Part shown: one piece after another, positions 31,801 to 44,790 of the stretch
How positions within the stretch are numbered: the stretch's first letter is position 1
Layout of the letters: each line of letters starts with the position of its first letter
DNA from: Hysterium pulicare CBS 123377
Taxonomy: Eukaryota; Ascomycota; Dothideomycetes; Hysteriales; Hysteriaceae
DNA length: 60,640 nucleotides
Reading direction: 5' to 3'
NCBI GenBank assembly: GCA_000467715.1
Contig: AJFK01000115.1
Location: 1 to 60,640 of the forward strand
Translations under genes and position numbers: made by a program
Notes under the pieces: model-generated
Told to the model about the DNA's origin: nothing
The model's database searches: none
Seen by the model: only the letters and a program-made list of their open reading frames with translations

Positions 31801-33131
31801 TACGAGATGGCTTCAAACAACAGCCACAAATCCAATTCAGCATAAATCATCCATGGGGTATCTTGCTTATCATTTTGACTTGGGGGTTATTGAAACAGCT
31901 AATCAGATAGTTCGGCTGGGTCTTTTCTCGAAATTGTGCAGGAAACATCCCGCTTTTCGCATGCCGAGTACCTCCCGCATATCTTAGAGCGATAATGCCG
32001 GGTGATTGCTTTTTCCAATATCGACATGTCAACGCCCTGTCTCGTGGTAGCTGTAGCATGTGAGAAGTTCCGCGTGTGTCCCTCGTGGTCAAGATAGGGT
32101 TCGGAACTTATTCCACACTACATGCGGTGGTGAGGCTGTTGATAGAAGATGCCCCGCCCGGCTGTGTGCGACACAGTGAGTACAGGGAAGATCCCCTTGC
32201 ACAGAGGCTTGGAATGGTTCGTGTATCCGCTCTCTCGCATGAGTCGCATCTCACATGACTGTGACCGACGTGAAAAATATTGGAACACATGTCTTCGGCT
32301 TCTCGAGGATACTAAATATGCAACATGTAGCACAGCGACGGGCTTCAATAACTCGCTGGACCCATCAGACGCATCGCACATAAGCCGTCCGGGAATGGAA
32401 GGCAGTGGGATCAATACCGTGCCACACTCTGTTCCCCATGCTAGGTGCGCCGCGTTTGCATCTGCACTCGGGAGGCGGAGGAAGTGGGCAGATGTAGGTA
32501 GAAGTAGCAGCTGTCGTTGGTGGTTCAGCCAGTCCAGCACAAAGGCAGCAGTTTAGTGGTTAGTATTGTGCTGTCAATCAGTGCCGAGCTGGGAATGGAT
32601 AGGCATGCACATCCTCGCGCCTTCGTTTTCATGTCGACTTTCTTTCGCGGTTCTGCTGTGCCCGCAGATGTAGGCGCTGTGATTTGCGTGGGTGAGACAG
32701 CAGAGGTTTTGAGGATCGTGGGGAGGCAGTGGCTAAAAGACACTGGCTTCCAGCAGGGCCGTCAATAGTAGTTAGTCACTTTGGGCCGCAGGGACATGAC
32801 AGTGGTTGGTGTGTGGTGAGGGTCTTCTGCCAATAAGGTTGTCGTTTGGTGCCGACTTCTCTCATCCACCACCTCCATTCTCTGTCACCCCTTGAACCCA
32901 CTCGCAGACGACGTCAATTGCTCCTGCCATACCTAGTCTGCCATCCGCTCCTTGCTCCGACTCCTTCTGTCCTTGATCGCCGTTCGCACAGAATCCTTCA
33001 CCAGTGCATCTCCGCTCGTTTCCCGCCTCACAGACAGCTCGGCTTCTTTGGCGGCGGACAAGCGCCCGAGCACCTGCTACACCACAATATCCCTTTCAGA
33101 CCCTCCAGAAGTCTGATTCACTCCACATACA
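31801..33131. other. Intergenic region upstream of RAS1
   Basis: 1.3 kb. Two long overlapping frames on opposite strands (plus 32149-32556, minus 32118-32540) have no recognisable domain and are not called. The last ~290 bp before the RAS1 ATG are strongly C/T-rich, as in many fungal leaders of highly expressed signalling genes. Confidence 0.5.
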
Positions 33132-33948
33132 ATGGCTTCAAAGGTACGCAAATCTCGCGGATGGGGGCCGGATACCGCTCGCTGACTGTCCGACTGCCTA
33201 GTTTCTCCGAGAATACAAGCTCGTAGTAGTTGGCGGCGGTGGTGTGGGAAAGTCTTGCTTAACAATTCAACTCATTCAAAGCCACTTCGTAGACGAGTAC
33301 GATCCTACCATTGAAGGTCAGTTCTTGTCGCCCTACAGCATAAACCCGGACGTTGGGTAACACTGGAATCTTTGCAGACTCGTACCGCAAGCAATGCGTG
33401 ATCGACGATGAGGTAGCTCTTCTCGACGTGCTCGACACAGCAGGTCAGGAGGAGTATTCGGCCATGCGAGAACAGTACATGCGGACGGGCGAAGGATTCC
33501 TTCTCGTCTACTCGATAACGGATAGGCAAAGCTTCGAAGAGATCATGACATTCCAACAGCAGATTTTAAGGGTCAAGGACAAGGATTATTTCCCCATGAT
33601 TGTCGTTGGAAACAAGTGCGATCTCGAGGGCGAGAGACAGGTATCGACTCAAGGTAAGGGTTTTCGATGAATCAATTTCCATCAATTTTTGATTCTAACA
33701 CAACTCGTTTATCAGAGGGTCAGAATCTGGCACGACAGTTTGGCTGCAAATTCATCGAAACATCGGCGAAATCACGCATCAATGTAGACAACGCCTTCTA
33801 CGACATCGTCCGGGAGATTCGCAGATATAACAAGGAAATGTCCTCATACACGGGTGCACCGGCGCAAGATGCTAATGGCCGAGTTGGCAAGATGGAGATG
33901 GATGGTGAACATGGCAAGAGGGGCTGCTGCGGCTGCGTTGTCATGTAG
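33132..33948 (+). CDS. RAS1: Ras1 small GTPase, CAAX-prenylated
   Basis: Four exons: 33132-33143, 33202-33316, 33378-33653 and 33716-33948, giving 211 aa. Ras1 switches between GDP and GTP at the plasma membrane and controls cAMP/MAPK signalling, polarity and morphogenesis. The 12-nt first exon encodes MASK and splices to [18 protein letters not shown], the fungal Ras start; the P-loop covers about 15-22. The effector region is [12 protein letters not shown], switch II is [11 protein letters not shown], and base-recognition motifs are NKCD and ETSAK. The end is CCGCVVM: a CAAX box plus upstream Cys residues for palmitoylation. No activating changes are seen at the usual glycine and glutamine positions. 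Confidence 0.96.
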
Positions 33949-36900
33949 AATCGGAGTGAGGTGGTATGTGCGGTAATATGGAGAAGATACCTGTCATTGC
34001 TCGGTGCTGGATCATATCTACGAAGATGCATGCTGGACGCTTCCCTTAGGAGGCACAGGAAAAGCATTCGAATACCATTAGCACTATAACTGTCAGTCTA
34101 GCTTCTCCTTCATGGTCTGCCTTCGGCCGTCGTTCTCTTCCCCGATCACTTTGGTTCATAATCTCGGGGCTCGGTGTTGAACAAGGGCTGGTTTCTACAG
34201 GGCGCTTTCACCCCTATCACGGTGCTTTCCAAGTGTTTTTATTGCGAGGATGAGATTTTCTTCAGTCTATAGGGCGGTGAGATGTGCTCAACCGTCCATT
34301 TCTAGACTCGTCACCTCATGGCATCTGGCAAACAGTGTATCTTTTTTTTTAGTTGTCTCCCTAGCTGTTCAGAATGCCATGGTGGTAGACGCGATGCGAG
34401 AGCTCCTCGAAGTTGAAAATGATTTCAAGTCGATGGTCATTGTTTGGTCAAAGTTCCATGTTGTGCGTCATTACTCTCTGCAACCAATTTTACCATAGTC
34501 CAATTCCATGAAAATAATTCATCGTACAGTTAGTATAGAATCTCTTGTCCATTTTATTGAGACACTATCTTCTTTTCAAACTTCAAAGATACAACCTCGG
34601 CGGGTCCTCTCTAGGTATCTAGGTGGTTGTCTCCTGGAAGTAATGCTCGTGAGCACCTGCCCTATCGAGGTTCGCGATACGGCCTTCAACACAGCAAGAC
34701 TTGTCAACTTGAACCCATCTCTCCCACTCTCCATCTATCCGAAGCAGCCTCTACAGTCTTGTGGCTCGTATAAGACGCGCGTTATTGGTGAAGTCTTCGA
34801 GGTCGATCGGACTTCAACGCATGCAAGGACGTTTCAACCCCCAGATTGACCACGAACCACCGAACTACCTACCTTATCTGCCAACCAACCCAGCCCCTCC
34901 ACGTACGGAGTATCTATGCATCGTCCAGGTTTCAATGTCTTGATGAGCGAAAGAGAGCGAATAAAGGTATGTAGGTCCGTCCTTTGAAGTCAATTTTGAA
35001 CGGACATTGACTGTCCGACAGAAAGTAGCCTCTTTCAGCGATTCATATCCTCATGATGAAGCTTACTCAGAAGTTCCGACCATTGTCTCAGAATAATCTA
35101 CAGCAAAAGAGCCTAGTACAGCTGCCTCGTCCCAAACCTTTGGTTCGGAGCGATATCCTTTCAACGAACGGTAACGGGGCACCTCGCTGTTGCCCAGCCT
35201 TGAAGTTATCGACTTTCCCGTTCTATTTTCCGCTTGATTTAGGCTATTTTAGGACGTCAAACCTCCCACACCTGCAAAGACCCAACGTCCAGTATCCACG
35301 TAGAAAGGACGAATCGCCAGAGTTTGGCAATCTAGACTGCCTTGCGCCGCGCATCGCTTGTTCGATTTTAACGTAAACCCCAGTGGCCCAATATGCGACC
35401 ACCTTTGCAGCTCTCAAATGTTCCTCCAGTGGGGTTGGAATACGAGATAATCATTTCTAGGTTTTCCAGGCAGGCGGCCATATAATGCACCTTCTCCGCA
35501 CCTCCTAATTCTTCTCCAATGACTTTTTGGTATGTTATCCAATAGCCATTTTCGCCTTTCTGCAAGCCGACACGAACCCCATCCGTGCGTCGGATGCCTG
35601 ACTCCCTGCTTCCGGGTTGCAGTGTTTTATGCATGGATGAATTCATACTGGCTGGAGTTCCGATGCTAATACCACGACTACTCATCCAGCGACGCCGTAT
35701 TTACAGCATCGAATGCACGGATTTTGTTTGCGAAAACACCCAATTGAATAAGCAAACCCCCGAACGACTCTCCTCACCGCAAAATGATGCAATCATGCCC
35801 GATCGGCCCTGCTCGCATTAGAATCCTTTGGCCTGGATGAATCAACCAACTCGCCGATCAAGTGGACACTTGCATGAGTCCAACAATTGCCTTTCGACCG
35901 AGACGGTATTTTTCTTCCCTTTGCTCAAGTGGACCACAGCAAGTGCAAGGAGAAATGTAACCAGCTGTTCTCCACTTGAAGCGGCGTCTTCACTGAGCTA
36001 TCGCCGACGAAACGTCGAGGATGAATATGTTTGGGAGTATGGCCAGAAACGACGACGCGCATAGCAGGGCAACATACCATTGCCACATACTTACGTGGAC
36101 TTACATACATTGAAACTGTCAGCCTGGCTTTTGTTTCGTTCACTCTGACCTCGCACATCGCTTCGAAGCCTCAAAGTTTCCATTTCCACCTTTGAAGGAC
36201 AGGTGTGTGTCGACCATTATGATGACGTGCAGGACTAGGCGACCAGTTCCTTGGAAATTGAGAACCAGTGTCAGCGAAGATCTCCGGGCAGATTCACTCT
36301 GCTGACCTTCCTTCACGTCTGGACGAATCCTTGGGCGGGGTCGACCGTAGCTAGGGTGAGACAACACAGGCACCGTGTAACAATCAGCCTTCTCATCACT
36401 CTACATGATGTATTGGTACCGGCATCAGATCAAGGCCACATGGCCCAATGGCAGGTGGCCTTACATCTGTCGGTAGGGCTGAGTGTCATGCCGGATCCGG
36501 CAGAAGAATTGAACGACGGAAGCGCCTCGACCTCCGAGAAGTCGTCGCTTAGATCTCAGAATGCAGCTTCACTGTATTAGCCAGCTGTATCCTGGAATGA
36601 TAGTTCGGTTAGGAGAAAAGTGATTGATAACGCAGCATATGCCAGGTCAAACAAATCATATTTTCTCCCACAATCCTCGAAAATGCGTCCAGTAGATAAC
36701 CCTGGAAAGCGGGAAACTCATGCTTACCCACATCGGCTGGGGTGTTATTCGTCAAAGCTCATATAAAGTCCTCACAGCCTCGCCTTACCTTGTCTTGACC
36801 TCGCCGAATCCTACCCTCAATCACAGTCTAAATCACCGTGATACGCAGGAGGTTACAGGCGATTGTGATAGAGGATTCGGTTGATCGCGTGCGACCATAA

Positions 36901-39900
36901 ACGCAGCCCTCCATGCAATTCCTACACTAAGCACGGCGAAGCCCCCGAAGCCACGAAGCTTTCACTGCCGCAGACATTCGTCAAAATGCCGCTTTAGGGA
37001 TTCTTGCTTATCAGTGCGGACATGGCGCGGCTTTTTCGCGTATGGCACAGTCAAATCATGTCAGAGTTCACAGAACGCCAAACCTGAAATTTGGGGCCCG
37101 CCTGTCCAGATACTGTAGTCTATTGGGTACAGTACATGCACATTCGGCATGAGCGGCGCGGCCCTACCTGGCGGACGGGTCGGCTCGATATCTCGCGCGG
37201 GTATGGCACGGTACTTGGACATCAAACATACATGTATGTATGGGAAGCGACAGTGCTATTGGCGACTTGATTGACTGGGGACAGGGAGCGGCAACGGGGG
37301 GAAACGGGGAACGAGGAGAGGGCTGGTTGATTGTTTGTGGTAGGTTGGATATCACGTCAGCGTCTGGAGATATGTACAGATCTAGCTGTTCGTGCAGGAT
37401 TGGCGGAGGATTCTTCGGCGGGGTTCTTCTTTGTCAGCAAAGTGAGCGATGGATTCGAGCTTGTGTGGTTTGGGGAGTTTGAAGGGTTGTTCTAAGGTGG
37501 AATGCGGTAGGTGGTTCTGCGGTGAGATAATGATGATGGTGTTTTTAATCTATTCCTTGTTGGTTCTTCCATATGCCTGATCGGTGAGGAAATTGTGGGG
37601 TTTGGCGTTGGACGTTGGACGTCGAAGGTTGGAGGATTCGTGAGACATGATATATGATGGATTGGACTGAGGTTTGGGCTAGGCGAGGCGAGAGTGAGAT
37701 AAGATGTCTTGATGGTATATCATCGGTGGTTGTAGTTCACACGAAAGGACTTGGCGTAAGGCTTAAGGTGAGGCTTGAGACATACATGACCGCGCTCGTA
37801 AGGCTGATTAGCATATGTAATCACTACTCCAAGCCAAGGCAAAAGATCGTTTCAAATTGCCCTTGACATTTTCCTGAGATCTGCCAAAATAATTCTTATT
37901 GACTTTGTACTGTATGTAGAGTGTCGGCCCCTCCCGTTGCCTCTGCAAAGATAACATCGGGGTTAACCACAAAGCACCGCGGAACCGCCCTACCGGGATA
38001 CACACAGAATGAGCGCTTTCCCAAAGCGGTAGTTTCCTAATAAATCTAATCTGACTGCACTGTAACCACCAGGACGTTGCATCTCGGGGAATACCAAAAC
38101 GGACAACGAAGCAAGGCTGGGAGTGATTGAACATGGAGTCTATTTATTTTATTGTGCCCCTTTTTTTTTAGAAAGGACCGACTGTATTTATTGGAATTTG
38201 TTGGGTACTGTAAGCTGAGTGGTGCCTTATGTGTGCCTTGTGTGCGACTGTGAGACTTCCTTGCAGGAGAGCTTTTTTTGATGGGTTTGGGGCCCTCTCG
38301 ATCCGATAGATCGGGTTTATTCCCGTCGGTGCCGGGCGTTTTGGTCTGTGTTTGTTGGTCGTGGCGGAGCCTTTTCGTGGGGCTTCTTTGGGATGAATCG
38401 TGTTACGAGTACTACCAGGTCGTTGTTTGGGTTGTATTTAAGGTAATCGTGTGTCGCATGCAGGTCAGTGTTAAGACAGTGTTTGTCGGTAGTAACTTTT
38501 GCAGCTCTATAAATTGGACTAGAAGCTGTTAGGAGTTGGAGGTTAATGCGTAGATAGCTTGATTTCTCGTCGTTTCCTTTGGACTCACGTCGGCTGTCGA
38601 GCTTGCGTGGAGAGTAATGTAGTGCGATAAAGCATCAGACATTTAGAGATCGTTATAAGTGAAACTTGAGTGACCTGCTTCTTTGAGTCGTTGTTCCGTT
38701 ATCGTTGAAAGTACTTATTCTTTTGTGTGGGTAGTCGTAGTATCGAAACCGCGCAGTAGTCGGTCTACGCAAATAGACCTTCAGGGATCAGTCGCGCTTT
38801 TGATGGCCTATAGGTCTGTTGCGCTTAAGCTATTGCGATATTGCGAAGAATGACGGGTCTTAAGTTGCAACTTTAGTCCTGGACAGAAGGGATTGTAAGC
38901 CGCAGGGAAATGGGTTGATACTTCTTCCGAGTATATGTCTAGGCCGAGCAGACCAAAGAAACAAACATTGAGCTTGGGAATCATGGCTTCATGACCCTGT
39001 GCCTCTCTCTGAGCTGAACTGGACTCCTACGGTTCTTGTTGTTCGTAAGAGTGTTCGGACTCCGAGGCTTGGGTGTTGCCCCAGTTGACACTGGTGGCGA
39101 ACAACACAGTTCGCTATCATCACTTCATGGAGTGCTGTCAAGTCTTAACAAAATCAATGATGGATTATGGTTCATTGTTTCGAGGGGCTGCGTCAATCTC
39201 GTGGGGTATCGTCCGAAATGCATCATGCGAGTCTAAGGCGTATCCGTGGCTGTCCAAAGTCAACAGTGATTGCGCAACTCGCTTGAAGCACGGTGTAGAG
39301 AAAACGGTGTGGTAGGGACCGTTGTCGCGGGTCTAGAGGGTAAGGAGTAGATAGATAAAGTGATCTCCATCGAGATCGGCGTGGGGGAACATGCGACCTC
39401 CATTTCGATATGTGAATGATAGATAGTATGTTGCTCGAGGGCATATTACAGGAAAGTGTGACTTTGCTCTATAAAATTGCAAGAGATGGAGGCGACGAAC
39501 AAAAAAACGAGAGAGCTTGATACTGCCCTACAGCCACAAAACGTGGCCTTACCTCACCAGAGTTATTACTTCCGCGCCGTAGACTTAGCGGTGAATGAGA
39601 AGCAAACTATTCAGCATCGCCACTTCAGATAACTCTTCAAAGGGGGTCGGTTTTCTCGGCAATTGGACAGATTTACAATTACCTCCGCGAGAGTAGGGGT
39701 GCACAAGCGGTCTATCTCAAATTAAGAAGCCGGTGAGATCACTCATGGCTGACGAGCAGTTCAAGTAACCCTTGCATCGTGTCTCAACTGAGATACTACC
39801 ACACGGACTATACTAAGCCTGGGAGTGTTCGCGAAGACTTGAGCAAGCTAAAATGGGAAAGATGATCTCGATAGGCCAGACACTAGCGCAGGAGTAGTCG

Positions 39901-41476
39901 GATGATCGGTAACTGGAGAAAGCGATGGGGCAATGATCGACCTTGAAACATGTATTAGACCCGTATGGTAGTATTGACAACATCCTGTCGTGTTGCTTGG
40001 AACGTTCTCCGGAAGCCTGACGAAAAGGGTAACTGTAAGATGAAAGTCCGTGATAAGGCGGTTTGAGAATGCTAATTCAAGAATGCCGTTCCGAAAATAC
40101 AACGCATTGTTCATTGAGCAATAACAGACGCGCACTTGTACTAGAGCCTGATACTAGTAGCGGTGAAGTAGCGATGGTGGTGGTATGGAGTGGCAAGGAG
40201 CGGGTAGATCCTCGGGGTAGTACCTAGGCGCGATAGACCTCGGAACCATGACATTGTGGAAATATGCTCGCATCGGACCTGCGAAGGATGAGGAGCGCAG
40301 CCTGTTGCACGTTGGAGTCCCATGGGCGGTGGATGGCCTTGATTATGTTTATCGCCTGTCGCTTCTCATGCCCGCATACATCGTGGGCGGGAAGGCTAGT
40401 GAGGCTATTGTCGGTCCAAGCGTAAAATGTGGCTTTAAGTATACCGTCACCTTCCCGATATTTCTTTTTCCCAAGCACCCAACGCCATGAATTAGATGGA
40501 GTCGTGCGCTTTCCGATAGGCTCTGGTTGGCCCAAGACGAGAGAAAAGTGTATGTTTCGTAGAAGGAAGTCTTCCAGAAGGGCGCTACGCCATCTGCTCT
40601 GGGAGCGCTACTGTTACTTTAGTCTTTACTTCAGTCTCATGTACTTCGTGACATTGTTGGCGATGGTGGCTCGTGCATTTCGCATGTTCCATTTAATTGG
40701 ATGGCAGTGCACGATCAGGAAAAATCGCTCGACATAAACTCAGCTAGAAGAAGCGGTTAGCATAGAAGACGCACCGAAGGTTCCAACGCGTATCCTCCGC
40801 TACCACCGTCGTCTTTGACGCTTTGCGCCTTCCTCATGAGGGTGTGGCTCGCCGAGGACCGGCTCTTCAAACGTGGGACCCATCGAGCTTGTGATATGCA
40901 CGAGGCGCCGACACGCCCGAGCGAAATGAAAACGCAGCTATATCGTAACAGTATGGTAATGCGAGGAGCTGCTTTGGGGGTTTAGACGCTGAAACACGGG
41001 ATTTTCGGTACTTCTCGGGTTGCGGCGTTGCCCTGACAAGGCTGACAAGCACTGCTGGTCGATATTATCGTCGATCGATGCAGTCAGGAGTGGAGTGGGT
41101 TGACGTGATGAAGCGGCGTCGTGCCTTACCAGTCTGCGTTCAAGCCATGATCCTTGCGTCAATAATAGGGTGGATGTTGCAATGCAGGAACCATACAGAC
41201 GGAAATGACGAATCAAAAGGAAACATAACATGGCCGATCTCGAAAAGGTCATGAGCCCATTCGAGCCAACCTTAACATCATGATGGCTTGAATCTCATAG
41301 GTTAGGAGAAATACATGTTTTGCTTAGACCGACTGTTGGAAAAGAAACGGAAAACAAGAGTAACTAGCTTTCAAACACAAACGTAGAACTGAAATGTGAA
41401 GAATGGCACTTCATTAATAATAGGAGTATATAGCGCAAGAATACCATCACATCCCCCAAATTAGCTCTCCACTATT
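33949..41476. other. 7.5-kb gene-free interval
   Basis: The longest stretch without a supported gene. All frames are short and without domain resemblance (for example minus 35368-35685, minus 37808-38134, plus 40429-40737). The part from 37200 to 39000 is G/T-rich on the plus strand. A TATAAAG at 36762-36768 is followed by CT-rich sequence like a core promoter, but no credible ORF follows. Homopolymer T runs occur near 34329 and 38161. Possible contents are a noncoding transcript, a long regulatory region or decayed DNA. I find no tRNA, rRNA or inverted-repeat element. Confidence 0.5.
36762..36768 (+). promoter_or_regulatory. Orphan TATA-type promoter candidate
   Basis: TATAAAG followed within 100 bp by CT-rich sequence and CAATCACAGTC, resembling a fungal core promoter and start region. 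The first ATGs downstream open only very short frames, so any transcript would be noncoding or have a long leader. Confidence 0.25.
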
Positions 41477-42361
41477 CTATTCCGCTGGTAAACCGTGAAG
41501 CGAAACGCCTTTCTCATCATCCGAAGGAGTGGCTCGATTTGCTCCTCTACGGTGCGTAAATTTTCCAGTCTTCCCTAGTTTTTTCTCCGTGACCCACACC
41601 CTCAGCATGATAATATATCGCACTATGAGGAATACTACGATAGCTCCAACAAGTATGCCGATTATATATGCAGCGACAAGTCCCGGGGAGTGTATTTTGT
41701 TGTCTAAGAAGCCGTATACGAAGTAATGGTCGGTATCGTACGTGAGATAGGCGAATCCAAGATACAATGCCAATAACGCAATTATAGGAATAATATGGAG
41801 GAAGGGTAGTGGGGCGGTTCGAGTGAGAAGGATTTCGAAAGCTGCGAAGACAGAATTAAGGGCATGCTGTGATGTATTACTCCATGCTTGGAATTTGCTA
41901 TCGAAGCCCGCGTAAAGGATGACCCAAAAAACAACTGTGCGACGTGAGTATATGAAACATGCATGTAGCCGAATGGGTTACTCACTGGTCACAATAAACG
42001 GGTACACGACGATAGTAGTATACAATATACTGTGGGCAATCTGCAAAGGTCGGGGCCATCGCGCGAGGAAAGGGGTACCAGTCAAACAGTAACTTGCAGA
42101 GTGTACGGCGCTGAAGGCAAAGTAAAAGGCAAGCCCCCAGTAGGTCAAATCAGTGAAGTAGCTGAAGGAATGCCGTGATGACACGGCCATGTTATGGGTC
42201 CCATTGTATCCAAAAACTGTGAAGATAGTCGTAAATGCGTAGAGCGCGAGCAGAGCGCGAATACTGGAGAGTAGGCCAGGGGAGAGTATCCACGAAGTCT
42301 GGAAGCGAAACGTGGGGTCGAAGTCATCTTCATTACGGCGGGTCCTCTTAAAAATAGCCAT
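41477..42361 (-). CDS. Multi-pass membrane protein, FAR-17a/AIG1-like
   Basis: Two exons, 42361-41986 and 41934-41477, giving 277 aa. The second ATG of the frame is used; an alternative in-frame ATG lies 9 bp upstream. About six hydrophobic segments are visible, for example IRALLALYAFTTIFTVFGY, YWGLAFYFAFSAVHSASYCL and LVAAYIIGILVGAIVVFLIV. The splice joins YPFIVT to IVFWVILYAG inside a membrane segment, restoring continuous hydrophobicity. A polar cytosolic tail (EKKLGKTGKFTHRRG) ends the protein. The overall pattern resembles fungal FAR-17a/AIG1-like proteins. Animal members hydrolyse FAHFA lipids, but whether this one does is unknown. It is divergent from the bZIP gene. Confidence 0.85.
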
Positions 42362-42935
42362 GATGTACAATCAAAGTTGATTGAATCCCGAACGATCGGT
42401 TTGGGCTGCCAAAGTTTGGAGCTTGTTGTCCGCAAGCAAGAGGGTATAATGAGTGATTCCGGGGGGTGTTGTGTACGTGGAACAAAGGAAAAGTGAATGT
42501 ATAGTATACAAGCGTTGACGATCACAGACAAACGAAGGATCACAACATACAGTTCTCACGATGGACGTTGAATTTGGCTGCAGTGGTTCGCCTGAACTTT
42601 GAGGTCAAAAATGTATAGGGCTGAGTGCAACCCCGGAAGGAGAGCACGTGTTGCAAGAAAGCTTGAGCCTGTAATTTATTTGAAATTTATAATTCGGAAA
42701 ATAGACAGTTTTGACAATCCATTGCGCTTGGACCTCAACTCTGCCTCTCTCTCAACTCCACGGGTGAGCTCATGGCACTGGCTATTGGTGGCGCACACTC
42801 CTGCGTGATGACTACTTCACATAAGATCAGGAGCATGTCCGGGATACAAATCTACACCATGCACTTGACTGTTTATAACCGGCCTATCAAGACTCCCAAG
42901 TCCGACTCTACTCCCTCAGAGTTCATCCATTCGCC
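42362..42935. promoter_or_regulatory. Divergent intergenic region, membrane protein / bZIP
   Basis: 574 bp between two divergent starts. A TATA-like TTTATAA lies at 42872-42878, about 60 bp before the bZIP ATG, so the leader of that gene is probably short. Nothing else stands out. Confidence 0.45.
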
Positions 42936-43831
42936 ATGAGTGACGCTACGATTTCGGTATGACTATCATACTTCCACTCCCAACTCTGAACGTATACCTG
43001 ACTGGCCCCTAGAAAGCAAGCAACCTGGCGCGTATCCGGGACAATCAACGGCGATCGCGCGCTCGCAGGAAAGAATACCTGCACGAGATTGAGGCCAAAC
43101 TGCGCAACTGTGAGCAGATGGGCATTGAAGCCTCGGCTGAAATCCAAAGCGCTGCTCGGAAAGTCCTTGAGGAGAATAGAAAACTCCGCGCCCTTTTGAG
43201 AGAAAAGGGAGTCCCGGAAGAAGATATCCTGGCTGTGATGAATTCAAACGACCGAAATCATGAGTACGGTTCCGCAGCACCGATTCTTAGCTCCATGCTT
43301 GAACGCAAACGCCTATGCAATGGCCAGGTCCCTTCCAGCAACGCACCTAGTCAGGGACAATACACGGCAACAGCTTTGTCATACTCGCCAGCACCTATAT
43401 CGGTTCCCCCTCAACGCGCAGTCACTCTTAGCCACAGGACTGGTTCTGCTAGTCCTCATTCGATGGGCTCAAGCAGCGTCGATACACCTTCTAGTTTCAA
43501 CACTCCAACCTTCTCTCATGTACCCGTAGCGGCTCGAGATATCCAGGACGTAGAAAACATCCCACAATTAAATTATCATTACGAACAACCCCTCCATACG
43601 TCTTGGATTTTCCCGCAAGACACCAGCTATGTTGCAGAGCATCCAGTAACCTATGGCAACACGTCTTCCTGTGTCTATGCCGCCAACATCATCCGGAACA
43701 TGAGGACCGAGGTCGGCACAGAATTGGAGACTGACCTCGGCTGTCGCGAACTTGGTCAGGAATGCACAGTAGACAACGCTACCGTCTTCAATATCATCGA
43801 CAAGTACTCGAACCACGGTCATGGGATATGA
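42936..43831 (+). CDS. bZIP transcription factor
   Basis: Two exons, 42936-42956 and 43013-43831, giving 279 aa. The 21-nt first exon encodes MSDATIS, and the splice adds KASNLARIRDNQRRSRARRK. The basic region has the N-X7-R signature (N18, R26), followed by heptads through IEAKLRNCEQMGI and VLEENRKLRALLREKGV. The middle is Ser/Pro/Thr-rich. The C-terminal part has spaced Cys residues (SSCVYAANIIRNM, LGCRELGQECTVDNATVFNI), a pattern I recall from a group of Pezizomycotina bZIP proteins with redox-sensitive or metabolic-cluster roles. It lies next to the four-protease-domain gene on the same strand; a regulatory link is speculative. Confidence 0.9.
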
Positions 43832-44790
43832 TACGCGGAAGGCCTTTGTGTATGATGGCTTGTTGCGATAGAATCACACTTGCTGATGGAGAGGTCGCAA
43901 ATGATGCTCGATATGGCCCCGATGGCCTTCGTGGGCGACGTCCGTGAAAGGCGACCACGTTCCTTCTACATGCGAGAGTCACGAAACGTGTGGGATCTAC
44001 AAGCTTAGTCCTAAAACCAAAACCTGGACTACAACTACTCGGATACATGCACGATTCAACCTTATACAGACGTCACCTATAACCCATCACCTTAGGTGCT
44101 CGCGTCGACATGAATAAGATGATTCAGTGATGGTTGGCATCGTTCACGATCGATGCATCGTCACTCAGGGGCATTGGAGAGAAGAATTATGGAATGATGC
44201 TATTGTCCAAGCTAGATTCTCGGTCTTCTCGGAGCAAGCCGACGAAAAGAGGCGATAGCAACAGCGGTCGAGCACAGCAAAGCAGTCACCTGCTTCTGAG
44301 ACCTTAGAAAATCGCTCGAACCGAAGGATCTTCTGGACTACATTCGTACCAGTCCCAGACAAATCAAAGGTGAAGGGCTGAAAAACGTGGGCTCTTTGTT
44401 CGTTATACAGAAGTGGGTCTCGACCGTTTAGCATTCACCTCATTCCTCTCGCTAACTCACCCAATCTAGCCGCATTGGGGACTCCACATACCTAACTCTC
44501 ATTCTCTATTCTTGTCATTCAAGTAGACGAATTATGATCGTTTCATCTCCATAATCATGACTGGTTCTATTGTTTGTTCCCAAGTCACTCGCCGGCTCCG
44601 GCTAGCTGCTCTCATTGTCTTTGACACTTTACTGACAAATCCGGTCGTTCATTGTCTGCAACAAAGGATTATCTCAGCGGATAGCTTCATCCCAATGTGC
44701 CCGTCAACAGTGACAATCTTTGCTTTCATTTTCTCAAATGTAACTTACATTTCCCAAGTTTCCTACCTCTCATGCAGCCTGATGCTAAAA
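43832..44790. other. Intergenic region upstream of the tandem protease gene
   Basis: About 960 bp. A minus-strand 89-codon frame (44165-44434) has no recognisable domain. The reading frame of the next gene is open back to an ATG at 44557, but the residues there are hydrophobic and unlike the basic N-terminus starting at 44791, so I treat it as leader. No terminal repeat marking a mobile element is seen. Confidence 0.45.

Noticed and set aside
32118-32556. Overlapping opposite-strand ORFs of 135 and 140 codons
   Set aside because: Neither shows a domain, splice continuation or sensible composition, and mutual overlap indicates chance open frames.
44557-44790. N-terminal extension of the tandem protease frame starting at 44557
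   Set aside because: The added residues are hydrophobic and unlike the basic nuclear-type start at 44791. I treat it as leader but mention it as an alternative start.
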